Part shown: piece by piece, positions 21,013 through 33,792 of the stretch
Layout: each line of letters begins with the position of its first letter
How positions within the stretch are numbered: the stretch's first letter is position 1
Made by a program: the position numbers and the translations under genes
Assembly: GCA_033239525.1 (NCBI GenBank)
Contig: BSYO01000003.1
Location: 12,394,001 to 12,458,000 of the forward strand
Reading direction: 5' to 3'
Source: Nepenthes gracilis
Taxonomy: Eukaryota > Streptophyta > Magnoliopsida > Caryophyllales > Nepenthaceae
Length of the DNA stretch: 64,000 nucleotides
Notes under the pieces: model-generated
Told to the model about the DNA's origin: nothing
The model's input: the letters and a program-made list of their open reading frames with translations, nothing else
The model's database searches: none

Positions 21013-23515
21013 TGTCACGAACCTGAATCAAGTAGGTCAATTTAAATAATTAATTATAATTTTTAAATTCTAAAATCCCAAATAATTTTAAACAAATAAT
21101 ACTAAGTCCCAAAATTCGGGTGCGACAAATCAAAATATACACTCAACAAAATTAAAATCCTCACAGGACCTCATCGGACAACCATCCGGATATTATAAAT
21201 ACGACGTGCTCTACAATCATTGTAAAGAGGTAATAATTAAACTAAAATTTACGATCATACATAGCATAATATCCAAATTATTCCCGAAATATAATCATAG
21301 TCCTGTACTCGATCAATTCCATAATACAATCTCATCAAATATCAATATGAACCATAATAAAACTGAAACTCACCAAATCGGACGAATATCTGACCGATCA
21401 CGTCTTTACTCCTGTACTACATCCGAACCTTCTACTCTGAATGGACAAAACAAAAAAATGAGCCTAATGCCCAGCAAGCATCATATTTAATCAAAAGGAA
21501 TCCAATAAATCAAAGGGAATGTCAAATGGATGAAAATCTAATTAAATTTCAGAATAAATCCAAATCACCGATAAGACAAATTCAACCGAAATTCAAGATC
21601 CAAATTTTAAAATCCAATGGTAGTCTCGTACTCAAATCAAATATCCAAGTCCAAACAAATGTCCAAAATTCGAAAATATTCCTCGTCGGGACGTATATAT
21701 ATATAAATATATATATAACCAAAATAGAGGTGATCCGGACCAATTCCAAAGCCGCTATCGATCCGCATCCAAATCCAAGACTGAGTCCAAATCCAAATCC
21801 AAAGCCCGATTAGCTTGTGATTTGGTACAGAATCCGATAGTCGGATGATCTAATAGCGTGCGTAGAAGTCGAAGTAACATCGCAACAAATATTCCAAAGG
21901 TCCAGATCAAAACATATAATTAAAATCATTTGTACGAGACATACCAAGCCCAATTATAGGCACAAATCGGCGAATCTCAAATCTATGTCCAAAAATCGAT
22001 ATCCAAATCAAAATCCAATACCAATTAATGCAAAAATACAAATTATGTACCAAATCTGGGTTCTAATTATTTAAAGACTAGCTTGAGGAAGGGTTATACA
22101 TAATCTTGGTAACCTTAGGCCAAAATTCATGTACTATGTACCCATAGATAAGGTTGCTCGCTATGTTTTGCTACCCGTGGCTTTAGATGCATTCTTCAAG
22201 CTTATCAAATATATTATGACGTCCGAATATATTCTAAGGTTAAGTCAAATTGTCTAAATGGGAAGGGTCACTACTCCAAACCTTTCCTGCCAACGGAAAG
22301 GGATTTCCAAATAACAAAATAATTTTCCCACCGGGAGCTAGCCAGAGTGTCCAATTTTTAAATCCAAATGTAGTGACACAACCGGTACGTACATGTGATT
22401 GTACGGCTAATGCAAAGTTTCATGCTCTTTTTTTTATACAAATATATTAATATAAAAATATTACAGTGTCTAATAAATTATTCAATAAAACCCAGTCCAA
22501 CAACCTCTAAAACATCCAATAAACTATACATGCATGTCCAGAATAAATTAAATGGGTATACAAAAATTTATAAATGTTAGTAAAAATTTAAATAATATCC
22601 AAAATATATCAGAAATTAAATTAGACCAAAGAGGGGGTTTACAGATACTTGCTTGGACCTCATACTTTGCAGATTTGAAGAAAAAATGTCCCAAAGTACC
22701 CGAATCGGTACTTTCTCTCTCTGCCATCCCGCGGCCCTCGCGCTGCCCGTCTCTCCTCTACGTCTTTCTCTCTCTTCTGCGCGAAGCTTCACTAGCAATG
22801 CTGCTAGCGCACAACACTGCGTGCCGACCTGCCGCCGTGCCAACCTGCCACTGCCTGCCTTCCCGGCGTCATCCCGTCGGTGCCCATGTCATTGTTCCAC
22901 CATCTCTCTCCTACCGCATGCACTGCTGCACTCACCACGCGTTCCCCCTCTCTTTGCAGCTTTTGCCACACACTGCCGCTCACCCACGGCTGTTACCGGT
23001 CATTGAAGAGCCACCACAACCATCACCGACCACCATCGCATCGCCACCTCCGTGTGACGCCAGCAAGAACGTTGCCGACAACCACTGTTGGCCCCTTCGA
23101 TGGCTTCTGCTCACTAAGCACCGCCACCGGCCAACCTTTCAGCCGCCTATAACTACCCTCATCGCGCCGTCCTCGCCGCATGTCGCCGTTGCCGAAGGCC
23201 TCTCTCCCTCCTTGTGCGGTCTCTCTCTTCTTCCTTCTTCTCCCCCAAACCCTTCTGCTCCCCGATCTTATCCTGTACACTGTTTTTTTTTTCATTTTAT
23301 TATTATTATTATTATATTTTATATTTTTATTTTCTTTTATTCCTAAAATCTGAATCAGTATTTGGGCGACAACACGGGTGCACCCCGGGTGCCAGCCCAA
23401 CCGATCCAAACATCCTCCCAAAATTTCTCAATATTTAGTTAATTTTATCACTCCTAATTTGCCCAAAATTATAATTAATATTAAATTAATCTGAATAAAA
23501 ATCTGGGATATTACA
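21013..23515 (-). repeat. probable solo Ty3/gypsy LTR, about 2.5 kb
   Basis: On the minus strand it begins TGTAATATCCCAGA and ends CAGGTTCGTGACA, typical of Tekay/Del-type LTR ends. It interrupts an older LTR-like sequence whose halves resume on either side. The flanking pentamers AGATA (21008-21012) and AAATA (23516-23520) differ by one base. A GC- and pyrimidine-rich part (22720-23260) yields a 264-codon plus ORF with no family resemblance. No internal region is attached, so recombination between LTRs is the simple explanation. Confidence 0.6.
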
Positions 23516-25235
23516 AAATAGTGCCTAAAAGCCTCCTTTATTCCCCCGTGATGCTAGGGATAATTCCTTAATTTTTACTATAATATTTTAAGGCATACTA
23601 GGAAATATTACCATCTGAATAAATCCTTGGTTCAATTTCTTAATTTATTAAAATTTTTTATGGAAGCTTTTATACTTATTCTTGATTCTTCTTCTCGATT
23701 TTTTCATCTCTGAGAGAAAATAATTATATTTCGTAGTATTATATAGGTTTCCACTTATACTTATAGTCGACATATAAATATATATACTAGAGTCACATTA
23801 ATGCATAGCATAAAAATAAAGTTATATAATTTTTGTATGTGCTGGAATAATTTCTATGTAAGACATTACTCAGCTTCTGGTTTATCAACCGGTTTAGTTA
23901 TTAACTGCTTCATCAACTAGTTCGGTTAATTCATAAAGTTTTGCTGATTTTAGTAATTGGTTCACCATCCTAGCTGGTTCACCATCATGGGTAAAAATTA
24001 ATGACCCGTTCATTGTTTTATAGGGAACCTAAAACCAGTTCATCACTTTCCATTAATTAATTTTGCATATGTATATATTGAATTTTTAATTGGTTTGCTG
24101 AAACCAATTCATTTCACATTTCAACCGCCAGTTTTCATAATGGTCAACTGGTTCATAGGATGTCTAACCAATTTACTAACTTAACATATCATATATGATC
24201 GGTTCATCAATATTTTTCAAACGGTTCACACTGAATTTATAGAATAGCCACCTAGGTGCAGGGACCTGTACATGCACATCATTCGATTTTGGCACCAGTT
24301 TAGCAGCCGGTTCACCATGTAAAATTTTTTTATTGTATTACTAGAATAAGTACATGATATTGGACCGATTCATGTGAAATTCCAAATGACTTACTCGATT
24401 TAACATTACATGCTGATTTTTGATGCTAAAATCTACATCTAGCCGGTTCAGTAACATAGAATTTTTCTTAAGTTGAACCAATTAGTTTTTTAAAATGAAT
24501 TTTAGCACCAATTTCATGACGTATTAGTCGATTCATTAAAGTTTCTAAACTAATTTTTATAGGGTTTGAACTGGCTAAAAATCCTAAAAAAATTTAGCAT
24601 CAGCAATAAGTTACTTCTTAACCGGTTTAAGGCAGTTAGCTAATTTTATTTTTATTGAACCGGCCAATTTTATGAAAGAGAATTTCAGTACAGCAATATG
24701 GTAAATTAGCCAACTTAATGAAGTTTCTAAATTAAAATTTCATGGGATGAATCAAGTAAAAATAGTATATAAAAATCAATATATTAGTAGAGTGTAGAAA
24801 TTGAATTCTCATTCTGATTTTTTCCTATTCTAGCATGATAGTAGCAAGGAGTTTAAGTATTAGAGTAACAATCCTTAAAGATAACAATAAGAATTAATTA
24901 ACAATTGAAGGAAGTAGCAGTGTTCTTACTTGAAAAAATTTTTAAACTTAATTTGAACCTTAAGCTGCACAACTGGTCTCTTTGGTTTTGTTCTCTTCTT
25001 TTATTTTGTTTGGTTTTTCCCTCTTGAATTCTTCATTTCTTTCTCTCTTCCTTTACTCTTTACTTAATATAGAATTAGCCGACTCATCCCTTCTTTAATG
25101 TGCTACGGCCAGCATATATCAATTTGCTGCTGAAAATATAGTTGAGCTATCGAAATTTAGCTCTCGCTTAGCTGATTCATCTCAATTTTGACTGATCTGT
25201 TGCCTTATACATTAGCCAATTATTAAAGTAGCATT
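23516..25235. other. CCGGTTCA-like tract, second copy
   Basis: This continues LTR-like copy 2. Variants of CCGGTTCA occur at 23890-24680, followed by a pyrimidine-rich stretch at 24995-25060, the same order as in 8677-10283. No gene seen. Confidence 0.45.
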
Positions 25236-27440
25236 TGTGAGGTCCTAATTTCCTTAGCATCAGAATTAGGAGATAATTAAATTAATATAATGAAGATTAG
25301 ACTTAATTCATGTGAAACAATTAGGTTTCAGGAGCGTAGGATGTATCGGTAAGGGGCACTCGCTTGGCGCCTTGGGTGGTGCTGCAAGCACCCGAACCAG
25401 AATTGGCAGTGCCTATTGGGCACTCGAGCACTAACCCAGGATATAAAATCGCCTACGAGGGTTTTGGGCTTCATATTTTCGGCTTTCCACATAGAAGAGA
25501 GAGAGCACGAAGAGGAAGAGAGAGAAGGTGGAAACCAAGGTTCTCGAGTCTAATTCCAATGTCAAGCCAGTTAGAGAAGTAATAGATCGAGTCCAGACAA
25601 GTGCAATCATACCTTTCACTTTCGTTTTTTTGCACTTTCGTTCTATTTTCTTTAGGTATTATCATTTTAATACCCGATTAAATTTATATTTTATATTACC
25701 TATGATTTGAGTATACACACATGTGAATTTCAAATCCGATTTTTTAGTTTTGATCGGTTTTTCATACGTGAAACCCTAACCTGCGCCCGGATACTTTTAC
25801 CTATTTATTTTTTGAGTTTTTGCATAAATTGGCTTTAGAAAATCATTATTCATACCTTGAACATGTTAATTTGTCAATTGGATATTTGATTTGGTAGTTT
25901 TGTATGGAATTTTGTAACTCGCATCCTTTGAATTTTACCTGAATTATCTATAATTTGTACATGATTTAGTTTTAGAAATTTATAATCCTAATTTTATGGA
26001 CGTGAGTACTCTGAATATTTGGTATTTGTTTGCATATATTTTGTATATATTATTTTATGAGTTCTGAAAGTATTATAGGACGTGAATTGAGATATTTTTC
26101 CATATGTACGGCATATATGTTATCATGTATATGCTCCGAAAATTATATTACATGCAATTGTGTATGTATTTGTTATCAAAAAGCTCTAAAATAATATTTG
26201 CCTTATAGTGATAAGAACTTCTTATATGTTTCAAGTTTTATGTTTATTTATGCATATAATTAAAAATATGTGAAGATATGAACTCATAAGAAAATGATTA
26301 TCTATGTTTATGTCATAAATTATAAAAGTTATGCAAAAGTATCTGAAGAAAACTCCATAATTTGTTATATTTGATGATTCATTCTCCAGGGAGTGAGAAC
26401 TTTTGTATAAATTTTTAGTGGAACCTTCCCTTAAGAATAAGTGATTAAGAGTCTAGACCAAAGATTTATATCTCAAATGGTAGTATTCTCTGACATATCT
26501 TAAGGTATTATTATGGTAAATCGAAAAATTGCTCTTGGACCACGGTGGACACTCTGGTAGTGTATTTGTTATCTACTTTTTGGCCCTATATATTAGGTGA
26601 AAGGTATACCATCCTCCACGAGACATTAAATTAAAGATTCATGGTTAGCGCCTTAAAATGTGTGGGGACATACACATTCCTTTCCTTAATTTGATTATTT
26701 TGTTAGTTGATAAGGCCTACTAGTTCTGATCCGTAAAGTACAGAAGTTTATGCATGTTTTGGAATCTAAAGAAAGGATAAATGAAATAGAAAAAATAAAT
26801 GTATTTCGAAAATTATATTTGATCATATTTCATATTTACGCACCTTCATTATATTTTTATATCCTTCTTCTACTTTATGTTGCGTATATCATTTACTGTC
26901 TTTGAATATATTACACTTATTGAGCATTTGACTCATCTTTACTACTTTCTTTCCTCCGGATGAGTACGCCTCTATACCCGATAAAACTGAGTAGAGCTTA
27001 GGAGCTAGCTAAACTGAGATGGTTATGTATATTGATGTATGTAATGATGATGATGATGTATGCGTAGTTTAGTTTTTGCTATTTATGATGGATGTATATG
27101 CTTTCGCAAGTATTTATGGTTTGTCTAGGGATCTAGTGGTATCTTATCTGAGCCAACATTATACCCAGAGATATGATGTTCTTGTCACGTGTTTGTTGTT
27201 ACTATTTTTGGATCCTGTGTTATAATGTGTTGTTATATTTTGTGTTGTACAAGGATTTTTATACAGGTTGTATTAGTTTGGCGATGGTTTTACTGTCAAA
27301 ATTCTATCGGATTTCAATCAGAAAAATTGGTCCATTACAGCATTTTAAGGCCCGAGATATCCGGATCAAGCAAATTATAATTAATCGAGGTCAAAGGACG
27401 CAGAGAAATCTGACATCCGGGAATTATAAAATTTAAAATA
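25236..27440 (+). repeat. plus-oriented LTR-like sequence
   Basis: It begins TGTGAGGTCCTAATTTCC. A TATA box lies at 25441-25448 (ATATAAAATC), followed by a GA-rich stretch (25494-25530). Part 26400-27000 is the inverted counterpart of the cores at 7830 and 20590 (AAGGCCTACTAG region), and 27310-27420 that of 17655-17760. Edges are uncertain, and no protein-coding region of an element is attached. Confidence 0.45.
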
Positions 27441-27749
27441 CATGAATTTAGAAACTTTCATTGGTCTAAAGATTTTGAACCGATATTTATTATGCTGATT
27501 AGGTTATAAAGCCGGAAGCCGGATATTCATCCCGGGACACACACGGTAACACAAAAAATTATCCGATGGACTCGGATAACAATCGATCTAATTATAGTTA
27601 ATAAAAGGACAATTCGGCCATTGAAATTTGATCCAAATAATAACCGAATTAATTTTGGGATAACAAGAGGCTAGTTCGATTGCCGAAATTTCAACCAAAT
27701 AGGAACCGAATTAAATTCGGTCAGCCAAATAGCACCCAGGCACTAGCAT

Positions 27750-27791
<42 letters not shown>

Positions 27792-28284
27792 CAGCAAAGG
27801 GGCTGGAATTTATTAATAGATGAGATGATTTTAGGGGCACGGGCAGCTGTAATATATATTTATGTGCTGATAATTCAGCTGGGGACTCCAGGAAGCAACA
27901 CTAAGAAAATCTAGTCAATCTTGTGGGAGAATGGGCCACCGGCAAGCAGCTGCATCAGCAGCTCGGCAGCAGTATATTAATTTGATAATTCAGAAACCGG
28001 CTAGCCAAATCTGATAAGTTGGCACTTGGGGCAGCAGCAGGTTAATATATATAGCTGCCACACAGCACACGACAGCAAGCAAACGCAGCAGCAGGATGGA
28101 GGACAGCAGCATAAATCTCAGTTAGGAGCCACTAACATTTAATAAAACTGGGCAGCGAAACACCAGCAATTGATAAGCTCATGGGGCAGCTCCACGACAC
28201 CACAAAGCCGGGCAGCAGCAGGCTTCAGCAATCCATCTTCCAGAAGCTAAATCAAGAAGCCGATTCAGCAAACCTTCAGGAGAT
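27441..28284. other. non-coding DNA with CAG-rich tract
   Basis: It contains two AACCGAATTAA-type short repeats (27640-27715), a TA microsatellite and a CAG/GCAGCA-rich part (27880-28280). It ends abruptly at the broken LINE starting at 28285. Confidence 0.4.
27752..27788. repeat. (TA)n microsatellite
   Basis: An uninterrupted TA run of about 18 units. Confidence 0.95.
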
Positions 28285-29022
28285 GATTCAACAAATTTAA
28301 AGGTGACTCACGTACTAATCTGGCACCCCGTAACAAAAGCTGTTTGACATGTATCAACCAAGTGAGGAAGGCTCTGCCTCTTTGGTACATTCCCAACCAA
28401 TTTCCATTAGCAACCATACGGTCTAACTTTCTGAAAATGCGGATAGAGGAGTCCCTACCATCATTCCAAGTATAATACATCCCCTCATGACTAACATCTT
28501 CAAGGTCGCATTCTCTTAGGCACTTGTTCAGGGCCGAAGCACTTCTGACATTCCAGACACCTCCTAGCCCCTCCGATTGAGATCAGATAGCATTGAAGTC
28601 ACCCAAAGCAGCCATGGGAGGTCCATGGCAAGCCCACTGATTTTTCGCAGACTGTCCCAAAGAACACCTTTTTGAGTTTCGAAATTGTCTTCATAGACAA
28701 AAGACATAATACACTTTTGATTGTCTTCTTTAACCAAAGCCTTAATATGAATAACCTGATCCTCAATGGAGAGGACACTAACATTCAAATAGGTTGGATC
28801 CCAACCCACCTAGATTCTACCTTTGGAGGAGTCCGAATAGTTCATAGACCAAGACCAATGAGGTCTTATATTAGCTGTAATAGAGACTGAATTACGGACA
28901 TCCACTTTAGTCTCCACCAGTCCCACGATGTGGCACCTGTAGGAACTAATAAGATTCCACACTTCATGGGCTTTTACTTTCCCATTAAGCCCCCTAACAT
29001 TCCAGCAAGCAATATTAATCAC
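28285..29022 (-). pseudogene. LINE ORF2 endonuclease domain, truncated
   Basis: The ORF starts at 29022 with MINIACWNVRGLNGKVKAHE, the usual start of the apurinic-type endonuclease that nicks target DNA. IVGLVETKVD supplies the catalytic Glu motif. Later parts are LSIEDQVIHIKALVKEDNQK, DFETQKGVLWD-like text, a frameshifted GDFNAI equivalent near 28600 and YYTWNDGRDSS near 28470. The reading frame changes near 28810 and 28590. Sequence homologous to LINE ends around 28290, well before the end of the domain, and RT is absent. Confidence 0.85.
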
Positions 29023-29035
29023 GGGAAAAGGAAGT

Positions 29036-30560
29036 CTAGGGAATTACACTTTTAGGCCCCTTAGAACGATCGTGGGTGGTTTTCATATTTTTGCTATGAC
29101 GTTTCCCACTTTTTGATTTAGATCTTCTATGGTCCAACCCCCTCAAAGTGGAGGAATCCTCACAATGAAGTGGTGGGACAGGGAAGTGTGTGGGGTCCCG
29201 GTCAACCTTGGTTAGGTCCGGGTCCTCAGCTCTTTGCAAACACTCCGAACTCTCACCCTCTATGGGACTACATGAAGCTCTAATTTGTGCAGTAGATGTG
29301 GCGCTCAGTCTATCCTGAATGGAAGGTGTATTCCACTGAGCATTTTGACCGGAAGAAGAGACGAGGTTTCCATTAGCCCCATCGGACACGTCACTCCCTG
29401 AAGCAGGACAATCATTACAAGTGAATTTTTCACCCAAGGGCTCCATCACCATGGTGGTATGGATAACAGTCCCATTTTTTGTGAGCGGGGATTGATCTTC
29501 CTTATCTGAACCCTGGGCTACCCCAACACAGCTCCCTTCTCGCCCTATCTCCTTCTCAACAAAGGGGCCCTCATTCTCAATGTCCTAAAGTGCTCCAAAG
29601 TGGTTAGAGAGGGGGGGGAGAGTTGGATAATTTAAGTTTACCCTGAACGGGTCCCTTCGAACCAATTGATGGACCAGAAGAAGTGGGTTTTGGGTCAACC
29701 CCATTCTTGCTCTTGGGACTATAGACCCAGAAGGATGTTTCCTGATAACCTCTGGGCCTTTCTGAGCAGGCAATTTATGCTGATTAGGCTTCCATTGGTA
29801 GTGAAAGCAGATATCAGCAAATTGGCAATCAGAGTTCTCTTTCAAGTTTTCCACCTTAATCTTCACCTTTTCAGGCAATGGGGCATCACCAGCAATTTCC
29901 ACACAGACCCAGGCATAATCCATACTTTCCATCCTTGCAGTGAAAGGGTCTGATTGTAATGGCTTACCAACGACACTAGCAATCCAGCTGAGCCCCAAAG
30001 GGGTCCAGTATTCCACTGGAACTCCAGTCAAAGTGATCCAAATAGGAAAACATTTATGCTCCTCTTTAGAGAGAGCCATTCCCAGCTTCCAGAGTTTTAA
30101 AAACAAGGGTTGGCCGACAAAGGACCACGGTCCTTGAGCAAGACATTTCTCCAACATGTTGAAAGAAGAAAAATGAAAGAAAAAAAAATCCTTTGTCATT
30201 ACCAGCAACATGTTTAGTCTCAAAACGAGTCCAAATTTTTCGGGCTATATGGTTGACTGCTTGGAAATGGATGGACATACCAGGGAAATAGCCAACCAAG
30301 GTGTCAACCCACATCGACTCCCCCTGTTCTATAACTTTTGGGGGAGGAGCAAGAGCCTCCTGATCACCTAAAGTAATATTTGGAGGAAAAAATTTAAGCT
30401 TACCTCCACTGTTAGAGTGCCAAACCACCTTTGACCAAGATTTAGCAGGGGAACTGCCCGTGGGATCAGCAGGAGCAGCTGGACAAACCGGTGAACTGGT
30501 AGAAACCAGATTGGCTTCGGCAATAAGGGAGGCAGGTTCATCAAATACTTGGCATGAAAA
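29036..30560 (-). pseudogene. LINE ORF1 (DUF4283-like, nucleic-acid binding)
   Basis: ORF1 proteins coat LINE RNA. The DUF4283-like core is readable as WVDTLVGYFPGMSIHFQAVN and IARKIWTRF (near 30300-30200), then after a frameshift SFNMLEKCLAQGPW and GVPVEYWTPLGLSWIASVVG (30150-29980). The expected CCHC knuckle is degraded (HYQWKPNQHKLPAQ). The C-terminus is basic (RRSKSKSGKRHSKN) and stops at 29036, 13 bases before the ORF2 ATG. Homologous ORF1s lie at 31978-32842, 34789-36416 and 43547-45655. The N-terminus is lost at 30560. Confidence 0.85.
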
Positions 30561-30787
30561 GCAGAAATCAATACAGGTATCTCCTTCTTCCTATTGCCTT
30601 GAAAGAAAAAGGGTTCCGTTCTAGGAATATCAAAACAAACCCTTTTTAAAAAGCAGTCAATACTGGCATGATATTTTGCTAACAAGTTCATCCCCAAGAT
30701 AACATCAAAATCACCTATATTCAACAATATCAAGTCTACCATCAAACACTTTCCATTCACTTCCACCATACATTTCGGATACATAAC

Positions 30788-31104
30788 GTTGAGTAGCAGC
30801 TGGTTGCTATGCTGCAGGGGCTCCTTGCTTTTGCTGAATGTGGAATGGCTGGTGTGTGTTGGTGATGACATGATGCCTTGACTTAGATGGTGTGATGATT
30901 GTTTGCATGCAGTTTCATCCGCTGTGAATCCTAGTTGATGATTGGTTTTTTTTTTTCCTTTGGTTTTCCTGTTTTGTGTCAGGGTGTTCTAGGGATGCCC
31001 TTACTTCTATGTTCTTACTCAAAGTTGGCAAAACACTTTGAATAGAACATAGGCTTGTAATTTTTTTTATTTTTAATGCAATTTCATTACTTACCAAAAA
31101 AAAA
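30788..31104 (+). mobile_element. 5'-truncated LINE tail, 317 bp
   Basis: The 18-bp TSD ACATTTCRGATACATAAC lies at 30770-30787 and 31105-31122 with one mismatch. It ends with the family module: ATGCCC, stem-loop at 31009-31050 (CTCAAAGT/ACTTTGAAT), TTACTTACC(A)n. It lies inside the Ty3 protease region, which rejoins across it. Confidence 0.92.
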
Positions 31105-31933
31105 ACATTTCAGATACATAACACCAGTAACTACTGAGGATCTAGTTGGCATTGATACAGCTAAAGAATAATCCAAAATTCATGGGGTAGACATAATACG
31201 AAAAATTGCTAGAAAATAAAAGAATGTATAGATCCAGAATCAAATAAAATAGAAACCAAAACTCCACAAATAAGAAGGGTGCTTTCAACCACATTCGGTG
31301 ATGCCTCTGTGTCCTGAACAGTCACCGCAAAAGCCTTTTTCAAGACAGTAGGCTTCTTTACTTCCGACCTCTGGGGTAACGGATAATCTTTAATCTGGTG
31401 GCTCTACTGTCCACATTTAAAATAAGCGCTCGTCGCCTTGCAACAAGGATACCCTGCATGCTTCTTCACACAGAAAGCGTAGTCAGCCGCTGATGCGTGA
31501 GAACCAGTCACTGACTGAACTTCAATGATACTCTTTCCTTTTGCTGTCGTCTTCTCCTTCTTAGAGGACCCAGAGGGTCCTACATTAGATCCCGTACTAT
31601 AATTTGCCCAGCCAGTGGCACTCTTAGTGAAGAACTTTTGTGTCTCTAGTTCATTCTCATATATTAAGGCCTGATATTGGATATCAGCATACGTTTGAAG
31701 CTTCTGAATCACCAATTCCCTTCTAATATCATCCATCAGTCCTTGCTGAAACTTCTTTGCCTTCCTTAATTCATTCTCCATAAAGTACGGTACATATCAG
31801 GATAGTTTAGTAAAGCTGGCATCATACTTGGCTGCAGTTTGGTTTCTCTGTCTAAGCTGCATAAATTCTTGCTCCTTTTGATCCTAGAGACTGGAAGGGA
31901 AATACTTTTTCGTAAAAGCCTCTTCAAATATCC

Positions 31934-33792
31934 TGTTGTGGAAGCTGAGTCCCCAAAGGACTGTGATAAGGATGATTTTTCCAGGATCAGGTTGGTGGAG
32001 ATCAACAGCTGGCCTCGGGTCTAGTAGGTGCTAGTCTGGATCAGGGGAGTTCTTGCAGCTATCATGTGGATTCCCAGTCTTCTCCTTCAAGGGACTTGGC
32101 ATCTAGTGATGGTGTTGATGAGTGGTTGATTAATCCCACTCCTACAATATCTAGTTTTGCTCATCTTTCCCCTGTTGGACATGATACTCGCGATAATATA
32201 GCTTTGTCTCCCCTAATTGTGGAAGGTTCGCTAGGGTACGGTGGTTTTGCTGGTGATGCTTCAATTTCATTTGAGTATGTCTTGAAGCGTGGAATTCTTT
32301 CGATGGAAGTTGACGTGTTTGGCGCTTGTGGAGCCCAGCAACTCCCTTTTACAGATACGGACCATTTGGAAGTGCCTAGTGGCTCTCCTTGTTATGGAAG
32401 GAATGTGGGTTCTCTTGCCTCTGGTTTTGCTGTCAGCACCCTCGAGGTTTGCTTGGAGACAGAGCAACCCAATTCGCCAGTTATGAATTGCCAGCCCGGG
32501 CTTAACAATCCTTACCAGGTTGTCACAGATGATCTTCAAGTTGGGGACCCAAGCGCTTGCCGTAGTCTTGGAAGGCTAAAGAGAAATCTTGAAGAGATTC
32601 AAAAGCGGTTCAATGCATATAAAGCTCGTCCCAAGGGGGACTTTGCTTTTCCTGAGTCTCGGCCGATTTCAGCTCTTACATTTGAGGATCCTTCTAGCAT
32701 CATGGGAGTTACAAAAATCCCCTCCCCCCTTCCTATTGAAGGTTTATCCCCTTCCTTTGATGGTGGAGGTCCTCCTTCTTCCCTCTCAAAGTCCAAAAGG
32801 TGTAAGAAGAGGCGCTCGTCCCCTGCTCCTACTCTTGTTTAGTTTCAAGGTTAGTAAATATATATATTTTTTTGGGGGTTCGTTTGTTTTTGGATGTGGG
32901 TTTGGTTTTTGTTGCTGCTAATGCTAAGCAATTTGACAGAATGGTGCAAATTGCCGGATTGGTGGACTGTTCTAGTTTGCACTAGTTTATGTTGGATGGC
33001 AATTCAGCCGGTTTGCATCATAATGCAACAAATTGCCGGTTTGGGGTCTGCTTTGCTAATTTGGAGTTCCTCTTGGATAGATGGATGTTGAATGGTTGCG
33101 TTTTCTTGGTTCGGTATCCTGCTGTTGTGGCTCAATTCGCCCAGTATGGCTGCTATTCATTCTTTGCCCGGTCCGGTGTTGCGGCCGGCTTGGTGTCATG
33201 CTGACGTGGCTTGTTTTTGCCTGTATGCTTCCATCTGGCCTTGGATCACTTTGGCTGCCGGCGAAGTATGGAAGGCTTGTTGCGTTGTTCCGGTCAACAG
33301 GATGACCAGATTGGAGGCTGCTGGTGAAGCATGGAAGGTTTGCTTCGGTTTTCCGGTCAACCGGCTAACCTGATTGGGAATGCAATTTTGTTGTGCTGTG
33401 AGGAGGCGTTTGACCAGTCTCAATGCAACCCTGCCAATTTGGCTTTGGATCAAGTTGGCTGCTAGCTGTAGCATGAAAGGATTGTTGTTTTGGTCATCAG
33501 TTTGACCGGTTTGAGGGTGCATATTTTTGCCGCATGGCGTACAAGGTTGAGATGCCTAGTTGCCTAAGTAAATCAGATATTTTTATATATATTTATTTAC
33601 ATAGGCTGATTAGTATACTTATCGATAATGCAGTTGTAAAGTCTTTATGTTTTCATGACATGATCATGAGGCTCGGGGTATGTCCCATCGACTTTGTTCT
33701 CACTTCAAGTCGGAAAAACACTTGGAGTCAGAACACAATTTTATATTTCTTTTATTTTTAATGCAGTTTACTTACTTACCAAAAAAAAAAAT
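31934..33792 (+). mobile_element. LINE copy with ORF1 but no ORF2
   Basis: It is inserted in the Ty3 gag, which rejoins on both sides. A short TSD ATATCC (31928-31933, 33793-33798) is likely. The copy contains the C-terminal half of ORF1, then about 0.95 kb of non-coding sequence, then the family tail (GCTCGGGGTATGTCCC at 33671, stem-loop 33695-33736, TTACTTACC and A tract). No endonuclease or RT sequence lies between ORF1 and the tail. Confidence 0.85.
31978..32842 (+). pseudogene. LINE ORF1, C-terminal part
   Basis: The frame is open from about 31978 to the stop at 32840-32842. The N-terminal DUF4283 region is missing through 5' truncation. The visible protein is low-complexity and Ser/Pro-rich. 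It has a short helix LGRLKRNLEEIQKRFNAYKA near residue 185, comparable to VARLRKQLVEIKDQR in the ORF1 at 43547. It has a basic end, SLSKSKRCKKRRSSPAP. These last features match ORF1 C-termini of related copies and could bind RNA or direct nuclear import. Sequence after the stop has no coding character. Confidence 0.75.

Larger units (their letters stand above)
28285..30560 (-). mobile_element. LINE fragment with ORF1 and ORF2 start, both ends missing
   Basis: ORF1 reads leftward to a stop at 29036 and ORF2 begins with an ATG at 29022, the normal order for an L1-type LINE. The 5' end is cut inside ORF1 at about 30560, directly next to Ty3 protease sequence. The left end stops inside the endonuclease domain with no tail and no T tract, unlike all other LINEs here. 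No TSD was found. A later deletion or rearrangement is therefore likely at 28285. Confidence 0.85.

Noticed and set aside
22552..23346. 264-codon plus-strand ORF in a GC-rich stretch
   Set aside because: It is low complexity (His/Pro/Ser/Leu), lies within the probable solo LTR, is matched by open frames on both strands, and shows no domain motif.
25364..25582. Possible host exon after a TATA box
   Set aside because: The position fits LTR promoter and leader sequence, the frame is short, and no homology is recognisable.
32066..32842. Single-exon host gene of 258 codons
   Set aside because: It begins at a non-ATG codon, sits within a tailed LINE insertion, and shares its helix and basic tail with LINE ORF1 copies.
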